The position numbers were made by a program, and so were the translations under genes. The notes beneath the pieces were generated by a model. The model saw only the letters and a list, made by a program, of their open reading frames with translations. It ran no database searches and was not told the DNA's origin. 64,000 bases of DNA from Marchantia polymorpha subsp. ruderalis (taxonomy: Eukaryota > Streptophyta > Marchantiopsida > Marchantiales > Marchantiaceae), in NCBI GenBank assembly GCA_037833965.1, contig AP031356.1, positions 12,546,501 through 12,610,500 on the forward strand. The letters run 5' to 3'. How positions within the stretch are numbered: the stretch's first letter is position 1; every line of letters begins with the position of its first letter. Below are positions 13,418 through 24,133 of this stretch, one piece after another.

Positions 13418-15470
13418 TCATGTCTAACAAATCAATGTCTGCACTCGGCGGCCGACCTCGGCACCCTACACGGATTCTATTTAATTCTAACAAGTTTGAT
13501 ATAGACAATGAAAAGACCTTGAAGATCAGATGCCTACAAGTGCAATTCAGCCATCACGACCAAGGTCTATTGGTTGGAAGCGCATCTAATTACATGCACA
13601 AAGCATCCTAAATGTATGATTGGCTTGATTGACGTTGTGTCACAAATGCAATCCAATGATGGCACGATTCGGCTCAAGTCTTCATCATTGTCAACAGCTA
13701 GCGGTTCGTCAAAGAATAAAGCCAAGTTGAATCAGTCGTCGGTGGATGCGGAAAATGAGGAGATTGTGCAGTCTGTATCGCCCCACATATCAACAAATCT
13801 TTGTCGAGCCAATACATGTCTTTTGTTGATTCTTTTTCAATATATGATCATACTAATCTGGATAGTACGTTTGAAAATGCAATGCATCATACGTTTACTC
13901 CATTCACTTTCTTCGAACATCCATTATGGAAGAAATTCTTCAAAGTGCTTTAACCTGTTTCGACTCTTTTTACTTCCCAAACTATTGGCACCACTCTATC
14001 GATGTCTTCGTACGCAGATGTCATGAACAAGGTATTTTGAAGTCTACGACAATATTCTTCCATTTGCTTCTCTCTGGATGATGTCACAAACGTGCAAAGC
14101 ATGCAGTTATTGAATATAATGACATGTGTTCCAAAAAAATAAATTCCTACAACATTTTGCAATGAAACTGCGCCGAGAGAATGCTCACAATCTTCTGGCC
14201 AAGTTAATGGAGACGAAGAAGCAATTGATGGTGACTTTAGCTGATCCAATTGCAGATGTGGAGCAAAGCTAAGATATACAATCACTTCTTCCTAAGCCAT
14301 TGACTGAAATTATGTTTTCATTTACTTCAGATAGTTCATGTGTAATGGCTTTGCTTCGTAGGAAGGTGTTGCAGTTGCCAGATTTCAGAGTTGCATTTGG
14401 CTGTACTCCACCTGGTTTGAACAATTTCTTATTGGATATTTTCAAGAAGTTTGATATTTCAAAAACGAGTGTTAAGAAGTCTATATACCTGGTGAAAACC
14501 ATTCGTAGTACTCATCTAATCTACTCTCTCTCTATGACACCTTGTGTAAAGAAAAACTTGGAATTGCTTATGTGCTCATTATATTCATCAAATCTCGTTG
14601 GACCACAAGCTTGTATATGTACGATCGGTTGAACTTGGTCAAGATGGTTCTTTTTCTTCTTCCTTCTGCCATATCTGTTGATGAATTGGACTTAGATATT
14701 TGATGAAATTGTGAAGCAGTGGGTTCTAGATTTCATCTTCTGGAAGCAATCAACAGCCATGGAAGTAATTCTCCAGCCCATTTGTGTAATGACACGACAT
14801 TTGGAAGGCGGTGCTTCTACATTTTATTCCATTATGGCGTGTTTTTTATTGATCAAGATCCACATTGTATCTCTCTCGAAGGAGTAGACTTGCATATATC
14901 TTGGTCTGCAGGAGTACTATCATATTGAGTAGCTTGTCAAGTTGCTTCATCGACGATTAGCCACAATCTATTCTACATTTATGGCATTGGCCTTCTCTAC
15001 AGATCGATATTATCATCAATTTGGCATGGATGTTGAGACCAAGTACGGTCTGGAGTTTGTGGAGTTGGACAAGGGTTCCATGAACGGGCAATGCGGCGCA
15101 GCTCTTTAGCAGTTTGCAAAGAATTCATCCGACCTTGTTGGAAAGTTGATCACTGACATCTGTCGAATACTAGCACGCCGTATTGACCCATCTGATCTAT
15201 ATCTTCAACTAAAAATTATGCATCCACATCTTGTTTGAGTACAGATTATGGATGAATTTAAATGTCTATCTTATGCCCTAGTCCAAATTCATCAACTTTC
15301 TACTGGGTCTTTCCGTGGCGAGCAGAATCACAAGACGAGCAAGCGGGTGCATTGCAAAACTCGAGTTAACTTGGATAGCTTCAAAGTCAAAGCTAAGACT
15401 GCAATATGCTACAATGGTGCGATTCTTCTTGGACAAGAGATATCTCATAATGACGAAGAGAAGTAACATT
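13418..15470 (+). pseudogene. Decayed hAT-superfamily (DUF659-like) transposase
   Basis: A series of plus-strand open fragments in shifting frames, separated by stops, follows the order of a plant hAT transposase. A BED-like N-terminus (SALGGRPRHPTR, then EAHLITCTKHPK) comes first. A segment around 14,040-14,270 reads ...SLDDVTNVQ...MQLLNIMTCVPK and ...HNLLAKLMETKKQLM. Around 14,300-14,500 it reads FTSDSSCVMALLRRK then FGCTPPGLNNFLLDIFKK, resembling the conserved TD..A.......H..NL core. A C-terminal part at 14,990-15,470 includes RRLATIYSTFMALAFS and LVQIHQLSTGSFRGEQNHKT. Numerous frameshifts and stops mean it is non-functional. Terminal inverted repeats and target duplications were not located. 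Confidence 0.6.
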
Positions 15471-17196
15471 TACTCCAAAACTTTTCATCTCTCACAATTC
15501 CGGTTGATGAGGCATTTGAGCCAAAGGTAGAATCACCTAAACAAGTTCTGGAATATAAGGCTTGATTGGAGGAGATTGCTAGAGATGATGATAGAGAGTT
15601 TGCAAATCTAGATTTAGAAATGAGTTCTGAAAAATTCGATTTGGAAGTATTTGGTGAAGATCATGATGCAAACAATGTCAAGGTAGAAGCAATGAAGTTT
15701 GTGGATCTGTGAAATTTGACAGGTTTCTACTGAAAAATTCCGAATTGGTGAGAATCACCCCTCTTGAATCTTCAACTACTCTTGAACGTGTCCTTGATGA
15801 GTAAGTAGTCTGTTTGCAATCCGAGACAGAGACACATTCCAATCACTAAAAAACGTGTGAATATTGCTTGTATTGTCATGTGTTGCTTGTGTGCAGCTTG
15901 ATGCTTGAGCTTTTTTAAGCTCGTCCAACATTACAGTAGTTTTGTGGATTTGTAATTTGACAGAGAACTATAGAGTGAAATGGTTAGTTGAACTAAGATT
16001 TTGTGTTCTAGATCTGATCATTTCGTGAGCGGACACATGGCACCGATTGCTATGCCTGCCAGTTTGACTTGCCTGGTTGGACATGACAGACAAATTAAGC
16101 ATGAATGAGCCGCCTGATTATACCATTATAGCCAACCTTCTTTAGTTTCAGATCTATAAGTCTGGGCATGCAGGTAAACGCATATAATCTATATATGTTT
16201 ACCACTTTTCTGAGGAGCTCCTTGTCACATAAGTGGCATTAAAAGGTAGCCACATGCTTTCAAATCGTTTGTCTGTTTTGTGGTCTTCGCTTTTTGTGGT
16301 TGAAAAGATTGAAGCGGGAGCTTGAACGAAGTGTTCATATTAGAATTGAATTATCAGTATAGTGTGAGATAATAAGAAGGATAGAAGAAGCAAATTGTGT
16401 GTTACTTCTAACGTGTCATACCTTGAAGATGTCCGAAGAGCTGAGATGTGCACTTGGAGAGAAGTCAATGAACATTTCGTCAACAAGTATGAATATGTTT
16501 CTTGATGCAAGTAACCTAATGAGGAGGGGATATAATATAAAAAAGAAGAGTATAATCATGCAAACAAGTAAAATCAATGTGGTTGTTCGTCATAGTCTTA
16601 CAAGAAACTTCTATACTGCGCTGTGGGATGGCAAATTCAGTGATTAACCTTCTTTTCCTACCCGCAGATGTTGAAAAGTACGATGATCGAGACAAACCAT
16701 AGCCTAACCCAATGGTGAAAGTTTCTTATGAGATGATTTGCTTCTACCACAAAGAATTCTAGATGTACTTAGCAATGTTGTAAGAGAAAGAATCGGAGGG
16801 AAGAAACAGAGAAGAGGAACAGCTCCAAGATCAGCATAAATTCTGACGTAAAAATCATTCACAATCTTCGGAAAATTCAATTCGATTTAATACAGTAAAA
16901 TAGATATGGACTTTTGAAGCCTTGTACTATAATGTATTATATTGTGTGTATAAAACTCTGGTTAAATATGTACAGATCACTGGCTTGGATCAATAAATCA
17001 TCTAGAAAAACTGTATCATGTAATTTTATAAAAAGGTGGACGTGGCAAAAATGACACAGCCATCTGAGAAAAATGATGAAATGGAGGTTTGACATTGATT
17101 ACAAGGTATATATAATTTTTTCAAAGCATGATAAGCAACATGATTCTTGAAAAAGATACATTATTCATGTTGTTTCATAAAGTATGTGAAAAACAC
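15471..17196. other. AT-rich intergenic region
   Basis: No gene, RNA or clear repeat was recognised. Short open frames, such as 16,399-16,647, show no family features. Confidence 0.5.
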
Positions 17197-17337
17197 AAGC
17201 ATCATAGGCCATCATTTCAAAAAAATGTAGTGATATATGTTTTAAGGTATTTGAAGAGTGTATATTTGAATATTTAAGGTCTTCTGGATGATGCAAGATC
17301 ATTTGTGATCTTTAGTGATGAGTAGCAAAGGATGATA
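17197..17337 (+). pseudogene. Relic of copia reverse transcriptase/RNase H junction
   Basis: One frame with two stop codons reads RPSFQKNVVIYVLRYLKSVY, then a stop, then GLLDDARSFVIFSDE and another stop. This aligns with the intact-looking copia element to the right, where the same region is [34 protein letters not shown]. It is therefore an older, mutated fragment of a related element, lying about 0.3 kb from the insertion point of the younger copy. Confidence 0.6.
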
Positions 17338-17638
17338 TAGTTTTACATTTAAAAAATCAAAGTTGATTGCTTTGAAAACTTCAAGAAGTTGAAGTCTTTT
17401 GCAAAGACATCAATTGGAGCATAAAAATCAACACGTTTTGGTTTGACATGAAAAATAAAATATTTTCAATGTCTTTTAAAACATCATCACACCACAATGC
17501 AAAACAAAGAGTGTCAATCACATTATTGTATTGATGTCAAGGAACACAATTAATGTTCAAGAAAACAAACTTTCATTTCAAATAGATGCAATGACAAATA
17601 TACTATACATTCATAATCACAGTTTCATTTGTGCTCTT

Positions 17639-17643
17639 GTGAA
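17639..17643. repeat. Target-site duplication GTGAA, left copy
   Basis: The five bases directly before the 5' LTR equal the five bases directly after the 3' LTR, as expected for copia integration. Confidence 0.9.
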
Positions 17644-17920
17644 TGTTGATATTAACTCTGGTTAAGGAGTTAACTGAGGTTAGTTAACCTTGGTTAACCG
17701 CATATGTAGCTATTTATAGCTTAGGTGGTTGACTACCTTGGGTATATATACCCTGAGGGTGATAGGAAGAGTATCACTTCAAGCATTCAAGCAGTAAACT
17801 CTCTAGTGCTCTTCTCCCCGTGGACGTAACCTTTGAGGGTGAACCACGTTATACTCTCGTGTAACTCGTGTTGGTGTGACTCTGGTGTCGGTGTGACGGT
17901 TCTGAGTTTTAATGTTAACA
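17644..17920 (+). repeat. 5' LTR of copia element
   Basis: This 277-bp repeat has TG...CA ends. It contains a TATATATA-type segment (GGGTATATATACCC, near 17,739) suitable as a TATA box. A block at 17,820-17,854 (GTGGACGTAAC, then GAGGGTGAACCACGTTATA) is also kept in the diverged LTRs at 48,161 and 63,596. Confidence 0.95.
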
Positions 17921-17922
17921 AT

Positions 17923-17935
17923 TGGTATCAGAGCC
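17923..17935 (+). other. Primer-binding site (initiator tRNA-Met)
   Basis: TGGTATCAGAGCC lies two bases after the 5' LTR. It is the usual plant copia primer-binding site, complementary to the 3' end of initiator tRNA-Met. Confidence 0.93.
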
Positions 17936-18074
17936 AGTTCCGGTTCGGACTCTGTGTCATAAAAAGTTTTATGAGACCAAATGTAGTGACAAGTTTTTCC
18001 ATGGGGTCAATGTCTTTGGAGTTGTGAGTTTTTTCTTTCTGTTTTTCCAGTTTTTTGGTGTTTGGCACTTACAG

Positions 18075-18318
18075 AGTTCTGTCAAAATCTGACGTATATT
18101 TTCAGTGACAGTCTTTTACAGTCAAAATCTGACGGGTTTTTTCAGTGACAGTATTTTCTGTCACAATCTGACGTATATTTTCAGTGACAGTTTTTTACAG
18201 TCAAAATCTGACGGGTTTTTTCAGTGACAGTCTTTTACAGTCAAAATCTGACGGGTTTTTTCAATGACAGTATTTTCTGTCAAAATCTGACGTAATTTTT
18301 AGTGACAGTCTTTTACCG
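18075..18318 (+). repeat. Six-copy 40-bp tandem repeat in the copia leader
   Basis: The core GTCAAAATCTGACG (one copy reads GTCACAATCTGACG) recurs at 18,081, 18,121, 18,160, 18,200, 18,240 and 18,279, a regular 40-bp period. Between the cores lies a TTTTCAGTGACAG spacer. Each unit contains a TGACG box inside an inverted GTCA...TGAC arrangement. Two spacer types (GTATATTTT and GGGTTTTTT) alternate in part, suggesting growth by doubling. Confidence 0.9.
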
Positions 18319-18567
18319 TCTTTTTCAAAACTATCAACAAAGTTTTCAGTAGAACTTTGAGTTTATATCTTGAAGTTTAATAGAAACTATCAGAAAATAT
18401 TTTCAATAGAGGTTCGAGAGCAGGTTTCAGTGAAATCGTTTGAGAGTGTTTTTTGAAACTTACAGTGGTTTGGAGTTTCAACTTCAAGCTGCCTCGAAGA
18501 TCTTGTGCAGATTTTGTTGATTTCCAGCTCGTCTTGTTGGATATTATCTCTATAATATCCGGAAGAA

Positions 18568-19040
18568 GAAAGTAGTAGCAGCGGCAAATGCTTGTTCAGG
18601 GAGCGGAGGAGTAAAACGTCGAGCGAACAAGAAAGTAGTAGCAGCGGCAAGCGCTTGTTCAGGGAGCGGAGGAGTAAAACGTCGAACGAAGGAGAAAGGT
18701 AGTGGCGAAGTCTTCCCCGGCGCGGCCGACCGCAGTGTGGCAGCCCCGAGCAGCAGCGAGGCTCTCCGACCGGAAGAGAGGGAGCCCACGGAGGTAGCTG
18801 GTAAACCCTAAACCCACCCTGCGCACCCCCCGCGCGGTGCGGGCAGGCAGGGAGGCCACGGAGGAGCGCGCGGTGCGCAGTTGACAAGCCGGAGGACAAA
18901 GGAGGAGGTGGAGGGTTAGAGCGATCCCCCCCCCCCCCCCCCCCCCGCGCGGTTAGGGAGGCCACGGAGGAGCGCGCGGTGCGCAGTTGACAAGCAGGAG
19001 CGCGCGGTTAGGGCAGGGAGGCCATGGAGGACACGCACCT
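18568..19040 (+). repeat. GC-rich duplicated leader segment with poly-C tract
   Basis: Within the leader, a 63-bp unit (GAAAGTAGTAGCAGCGGCAA...) occurs twice from 18,568. An AGGGAGGCCACGGAGGAGCG-type unit occurs three times, at about 18,849, 18,955 and 19,015. A run of 21 C residues lies at 18,926-18,946. The base composition is unlike both the rest of the element and the surrounding genome. A long minus-strand open frame across it has no protein features and is a composition artefact. Confidence 0.8.
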
Positions 19041-19386
19041 CCCGCGCAGTTAGTACACACTTGCAGGACACACGCGGTTTAGGGCACAACATCGTCTACA
19101 ACGTGGTTGGAAGTGAACTTGGTCGAGTTTTGACGTGGTTAGACCAACCGTGGTTACAGTTGATGTAGTTGATCTGAACGTGGTTACAGTCGTGGTCGGA
19201 GGGGCAACGGTCGAACGACGGTAACGGTGACGGTGATATCAACGGTGACGGTCGGACCTACGGTGCAAAATATTCCGTCATAAATATTTCTCAGAAATAT
19301 TTTTCATCAGAATCTAGTCAAATTGGGTATCGTTGGAAAGCTCTCGACACAACTAGAGCATCTGGGCACTTTTCAGGACCTGAACG

Positions 19387-22300
19387 ATGAATCAAAAGGA
19401 GGAAATTGACTCGGAAGCTGCTATTGTCTCTCATTTTCGACGTGCAGAGTCTATAGGTCGACAAATTGGTGGCAATTTTGGATATAACATCATACCTTTC
19501 GATGGCCACGGTGATTATTTGCTTTGGAAAAAGCAAGTAAAAGTGAAACTACGATCCATGGGTCTCACTATCTGCTTGGGAGAAAAACCTTCTAGCATAA
19601 ATGACATTGAATGGGCTACTGCTCAGGACCAGGCAGTTTGCACTGTGTTGGCATATCTAGACCCTACTATACTCAAGCAGGTTGAGGAGTACTCCGAAGT
19701 TTCCAAGTTGCTCGATGCGCTTCAACAACGGTTTCATCAAAAGAATCCAACGATTGTGATGAACACTTACATGCGATTGTTACGGTTCACTATGAAGCCT
19801 GGCACGCACATACAAGACCACATTCACGCCTATGGAAATCTATTGGTGGATCTTCGGAATATGGGGGAGGAGCTTACTGACACAAAGAAGGCAATGCATC
19901 TTCTTCACTCATTACCATCTACCTATCAGACACTATCGAAGATTCTTCTTCATCGTCAGAACACAGCAGTCACTTACAACGAGGTTGTAAGTGCACTTCT
20001 GACGGATGCAGTTGAGCAGGATTTGTTATCTCCTTCCGTTCCATCCACTTTTGGGACAGCACTTTTTATGGCAAGAGGTCAGTCACAACCGAGAGACATC
20101 CACGATTCACGACGTCCAGGCTTGAAGCGACAGAGATCAAAATCTCATGACCGAAGGAAAGTACAATTTCTGGCTCAACCATTTGACAAGAAGAATGTTG
20201 TTTGTTGGAGCTGTGGTAAGAAATGCCACATCATGAAGTTTTGCCGGATGACCAGTACAACCTCCCCTTCAGTGGCAAACGTTGTTGAACATCTTCATAC
20301 TGAGGCGAACGATTTGTACACGGATGGCCTATGATGCCAGAGGTATGCCCTCTGCAACTCACCGCAAGTTGTTGGTGATGTATGGATTCTGGACAGTGCT
20401 TGTTCTTATCACATTTGTTACATTAGAGAGTTCTTTTGTACTTTCTCCGTATCAAACGGTTCAGTTCTTATGGGGAACGACCAACCCTGTAGAATTGAGG
20501 GTGTTGGATCTGTAAAGATCCGCATGTTTGATGGTGTCAACCGTACGTTGAACCAGGTTAGGTTTATACCTAACATGAGAAAGAACTTGATCTCTCTTGG
20601 AGTGTTGGACTCACACGGCTTAGAATGGAGTTCTCGACAGGGCGTGTTAGATGTCAGATCATGTGATAAGAAAATTATTCTTCGGGGATACAAGCATAAT
20701 AATCTGTACTTGTTAGAGGGCATCACTGTTTGTGGCGAAGTTCACTTTACCAGATCTCGCGTTGAGATGTCTCATGTATGGCATTCCAGATTAGGCCATA
20801 TGAGTGATCGATACATGTCTCTTCTTGATGAGAAAAATGTATTACCCGGTTTGGGTAAAGTTGATCTGTCATTTTGTGAACATTGCATCATGGGAAAGCA
20901 ACATAGGAAAACTTTTGGCGTTGGAACTCATAATTCCAAGGACATACTTGAGTATGTACATAGTGATGTGTGGGGACCATCTCCTGTTGCCTCACTATCT
21001 GGAAAGTTGTACTATGTCTCCTTTATAGATGATTACTCTAGTTATGTGTGGGTATATTTTCTTACCCACAAGTTTGAGGTGTTCTCAACCTTCAAAAGTT
21101 GGCGCATACAAGTTGAGACTCAGACTGGACACAAGGTGAAATATTTATGATCAGATAATGGTGGCGAGTATACTAGTGAGGAATTTCAGAGGTATTGTAT
21201 AGAGGAGGGGATTACTCGCCATTTCACGACGGTTTATACTCCACAACAAAATGCTGTTTCTGAGCGACTCAATCGAACAGTGTTGGAGAAAGTGCGGAGT
21301 ATGCTAAGCGAATCCGGTTTACCAGGGGAATTTTGGGCCGAAGCTGTCAACACCGCAACTTATTTGGTAAACCTTTCTCCTTCTAGTGCAATCAATTTCT
21401 CAACACCGTTTGAACTGAGACATAAACGGATGGCAGATTATAGTCGTTTGAGAAGTTTTGGTTGTACTGCTTTTCCTCTTATACCTAAGGAGCACAGGAA
21501 CAAATTAGAACCTACATCCAAGAAATGTCGTTTTCTTGGATATGCTAGTGGCGTGAAAGGTTACAGGCTATGGGATCCTGTTGCCTGCAAGGTGATTGTT
21601 AGTAGAGATGTTTCTTTCAATGAGCCTCGCTTATTGAAAGAGGGGGAGAATGTGAAGGCTAACAAGGGGAAATCTTTACTCACTGATATTGTTGTGGGGG
21701 AGTATGATCATTCTATCACAAATGATATGTCACATGAAGAAGCACCGATACATGTGGAGCAAGTTCTTGAGGAACAAGAATCACAGGAACAGGCTATTAT
21801 TGGTGAGCCTATTGCAACAATACCAGACAACAGAGATCAAATGAAAACGTCTACTAGGAGATCACAACGATCTAGTAGAGCGCCTGAGAGATTTGGTGTA
21901 TGGGCAAATTCATCTATTCTCAAGGATCGTGATCTTGATTTTGAAGAGGAGGATGGTATGGCGTTGATCCTGGAAGAAGGTGAACCCTCTTCATAAAGAG
22001 AAGCTCAAGCTTCGGTCAACAAGCTTGAATGGAATGCTGCTATGGAGCGAGAGATGCAGTCACTGATTGACAACAAGACTTGGGAGTTGGTTGAGCTTTC
22101 TAAAAATCAGACAGTGATTGACTCCAAGTGGGTGTACAAGCTGAAAGACAATCCAGCAGGAGATGATGCAAGAATCTTCAAAGCCAGACTAGTGGCTAGA
22201 GGTTTCACACAGGAAAAGGGTGTGGATTATAACGAAGTTTTTTCGCCTGTAGCAAAATACGCTACAATTCGTCTGGTATGTGCACTGGCCGCAACATTCA

Positions 22301-23580
22301 GTCTTGTTATGGATCAGATGGATGTGGTTACAGCTTTTCTTTATGGATATTTAGAGGAGGAGATCTACATGAGACAACCAATTGGCTTTGAGGTCAAAGG
22401 CCAGGAGAGATGAGTCTGTAGATTACTGAAATCATTGTATGGACTGAAGCAAGCTCCTAGGCAGTGGAATACACGTTTTGATGAGTTTATGAAGACACAA
22501 GGTTTTCTACGAAGCGTGTATGATCCTTGTGTCTATATGAAGAAGGTGAATGATGAGACTTTCAATCTCATCATTTTAGTACTCTACGTTGACGACATGC
22601 TTATCTTGGCAAAGAACCAATCCGATGTCGATGAATGCAAAAGTCAGCTGAAGTCTGCATTTAAGATGAAGGATATGGGGGAGTCAAGAAGGATACTAGG
22701 CATGGATATTTATAGAGATTTTGAACAGAAGAAGCTATGGCTGAGTCAGGACAAGTATGTTCGCCGTATACTTGACAGGTTCAACATGGCCGATTCGAAA
22801 GGAGTATGGACTCCTCTGCCGGCACATTTTAAACTTTCCGCAGCCCAATGTCCTACAGATGCTGTGGAAAAGAGAAAAATGTCATGTGTTCCCTATGAAC
22901 AAGCTGTAGGCAGTCTCATGTATTTAATGGTGTGCACTAGGCCTGATATTGCTCTAGCAATGGGAAAGGTGAGCAGGTACATGTCAAATCCAGGAAAAGT
23001 TCACTGGGAAGCAGTGAAATGGATTTTGAGATATCTGAAGAGTACTGTGGATTATGGCTTATTGTTTGATGGCTTATTAGACAATGCCAAGTCCCTGTTT
23101 GGCTACGTTGATGCTGACTATGGACAAGATTTAGACAAGAGGAGATCTACAACCGGATATGTGTTTACACTTGGCGGCGGAAGCATTAGTTGGAGATCTA
23201 CCTTGCAGAAGTGCGTAGCTCAGTCAACAACAGAAGCTGAGTACGTGGCAGCAGCAGAAGCAACAAAGGAAGCTATTTGGTTAGATAAGCTTATCATGGA
23301 GATGAGACTAACACAAGGCGTGGTCAATCTTCATTGTGATAGCCAGAGTGCTTTACATTTGGCTGCGAATCAAGTCATGAATAGCCGAGTGAAGCACATC
23401 GACATCAGGTATCACTTTATTAGAGAAGCGGTGTCTAATAAAACAATTGAGCTAGTCAAGATTGACGGTAAACTCAATCCAGCTGATGCGTTGACCAAAG
23501 TTATTCCTTTGGAGAGTTTCAGGCGACATTGTGCTACTATGCAAGTTGTGCATAGGGAGCACGAGAGATATGGTTCTTAG
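19387..23580 (+). pseudogene. Copia gag-pol polyprotein, single frame with four stop codons
   Basis: One continuous reading frame of 1,397 codons plus terminator holds all copia domains. Gag (UBN2-like) comes first, with a CCHC knuckle written CWSCGKKCHIMKFC, in which the usual Gly before His is Cys. Then come protease (WILDSACSYH), the GAG-pre-integrase HHCC region (HVWHSRLGHMSDRY...CEHCIMGKQHR) and the integrase catalytic core (HSDVWGP, SFIDDYSSYVW, SDNGGEY). Reverse transcriptase ([35 protein letters not shown]) and RNase H ([19 protein letters not shown]) follow. Stops interrupt it at 20,332 (TGA), 21,148 (TGA), 21,994 (TAA) and 22,411 (TGA). No frameshift is seen, so decay is by point changes only. 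The copy cannot make a full polyprotein by ordinary translation. Confidence 0.93.
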
Positions 23581-23840
23581 TTACCTCTGTATATTGTTAC
23601 TCTATCCTCTTATGGCTACGGTTTAGTTTTAGTTAACTCTCGTTTAAAGAGGGACCTTGTGATAGGTTTCCGTCTAGAACTTTCCGCAGAGTAATAATAT
23701 AGGTTAGAGAGGTGATTAAAATTCCTTGACATGAGTTAAGGTGAGATATTGTTGAGTTACCTCTGTATATTATTACTCTATCTTGGTATGAGAGTAATAA
23801 TATAGGTTAGAGAGGTTACTGAGATTCCGTAACGCGAGTT
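23581..23840 (+). repeat. Duplicated stem-loop-like segment before the 3' LTR
   Basis: Between the polyprotein end and the polypurine tract, a segment with GTTACCTCTGTATATT, then ACTCTATC, then GAGTAATAATATAGGTTAGA is present twice (about 23,579-23,740 and 23,753-23,845). In each copy the ATATTnTTACTC and GAGTAATAATAT parts can pair as an imperfect hairpin. It may affect RNA ends or packaging; that is inference. Confidence 0.65.
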
Positions 23841-23850
23841 AAGGGGGAGA
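23841..23850 (+). other. Polypurine tract
   Basis: AAGGGGGAGA lies one base before the 3' LTR, the expected place for the plus-strand primer. Confidence 0.85.
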
Positions 23851-23851
23851 T

Positions 23852-24128
23852 TGTTGATATTAACTCTGGTTAAGGAGTTAACTGAGGTTAGTTAACCTTG
23901 GTTAACCGCATATGTAGCTATTTATAGCTTAGGTGGTTGACTACCTTGGGTATATATACCCTGAGGGTGATAGGAAGAGTATCACTTCAAGCATTCAAGC
24001 AGTAAACTCTCTAGTGCTCTTCTCCCCGTGGACGTAACCTTTGAGGGTGAACCACGTTATACTCTCGTGTAACTCGTGTTGGTGTGACTCTGGTGTCGGT
24101 GTGACGGTTCTGAGTTTTAATGTTAACA
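23852..24128 (+). repeat. 3' LTR of copia element
   Basis: 277 bp with the same sequence as the 5' LTR on visual comparison across the whole length, followed directly by the GTGAA target duplication. Confidence 0.95.
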
Positions 24129-24133
24129 GTGAA

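Larger units (their letters stand above)
17644..24128 (+). mobile_element. Full-length Ty1/copia LTR retrotransposon, 6,485 bp
   Basis: The element is bounded by two 277-bp LTRs (17,644-17,920 and 23,852-24,128) that begin TGTTGATATT and end AATGTTAACA, and that appear identical by eye. GTGAA flanks it on both sides (17,639-17,643 and 24,129-24,133) as a 5-bp target duplication. Order: 5' LTR, primer-binding site, 1.45-kb leader, gag, protease, integrase, reverse transcriptase, RNase H, polypurine tract, 3' LTR. This domain order, with integrase before reverse transcriptase, defines copia. The identical LTRs mean a recent insertion, yet the polyprotein frame has four stop codons. Confidence 0.97.

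Noticed and set aside
18390-18965. 191-codon minus-strand frame with Gly/Leu/Arg-rich product
   Set aside because: It is entirely inside the copia leader and produced by the GC-rich duplications and the C run; its internal repeats mirror the DNA repeats.
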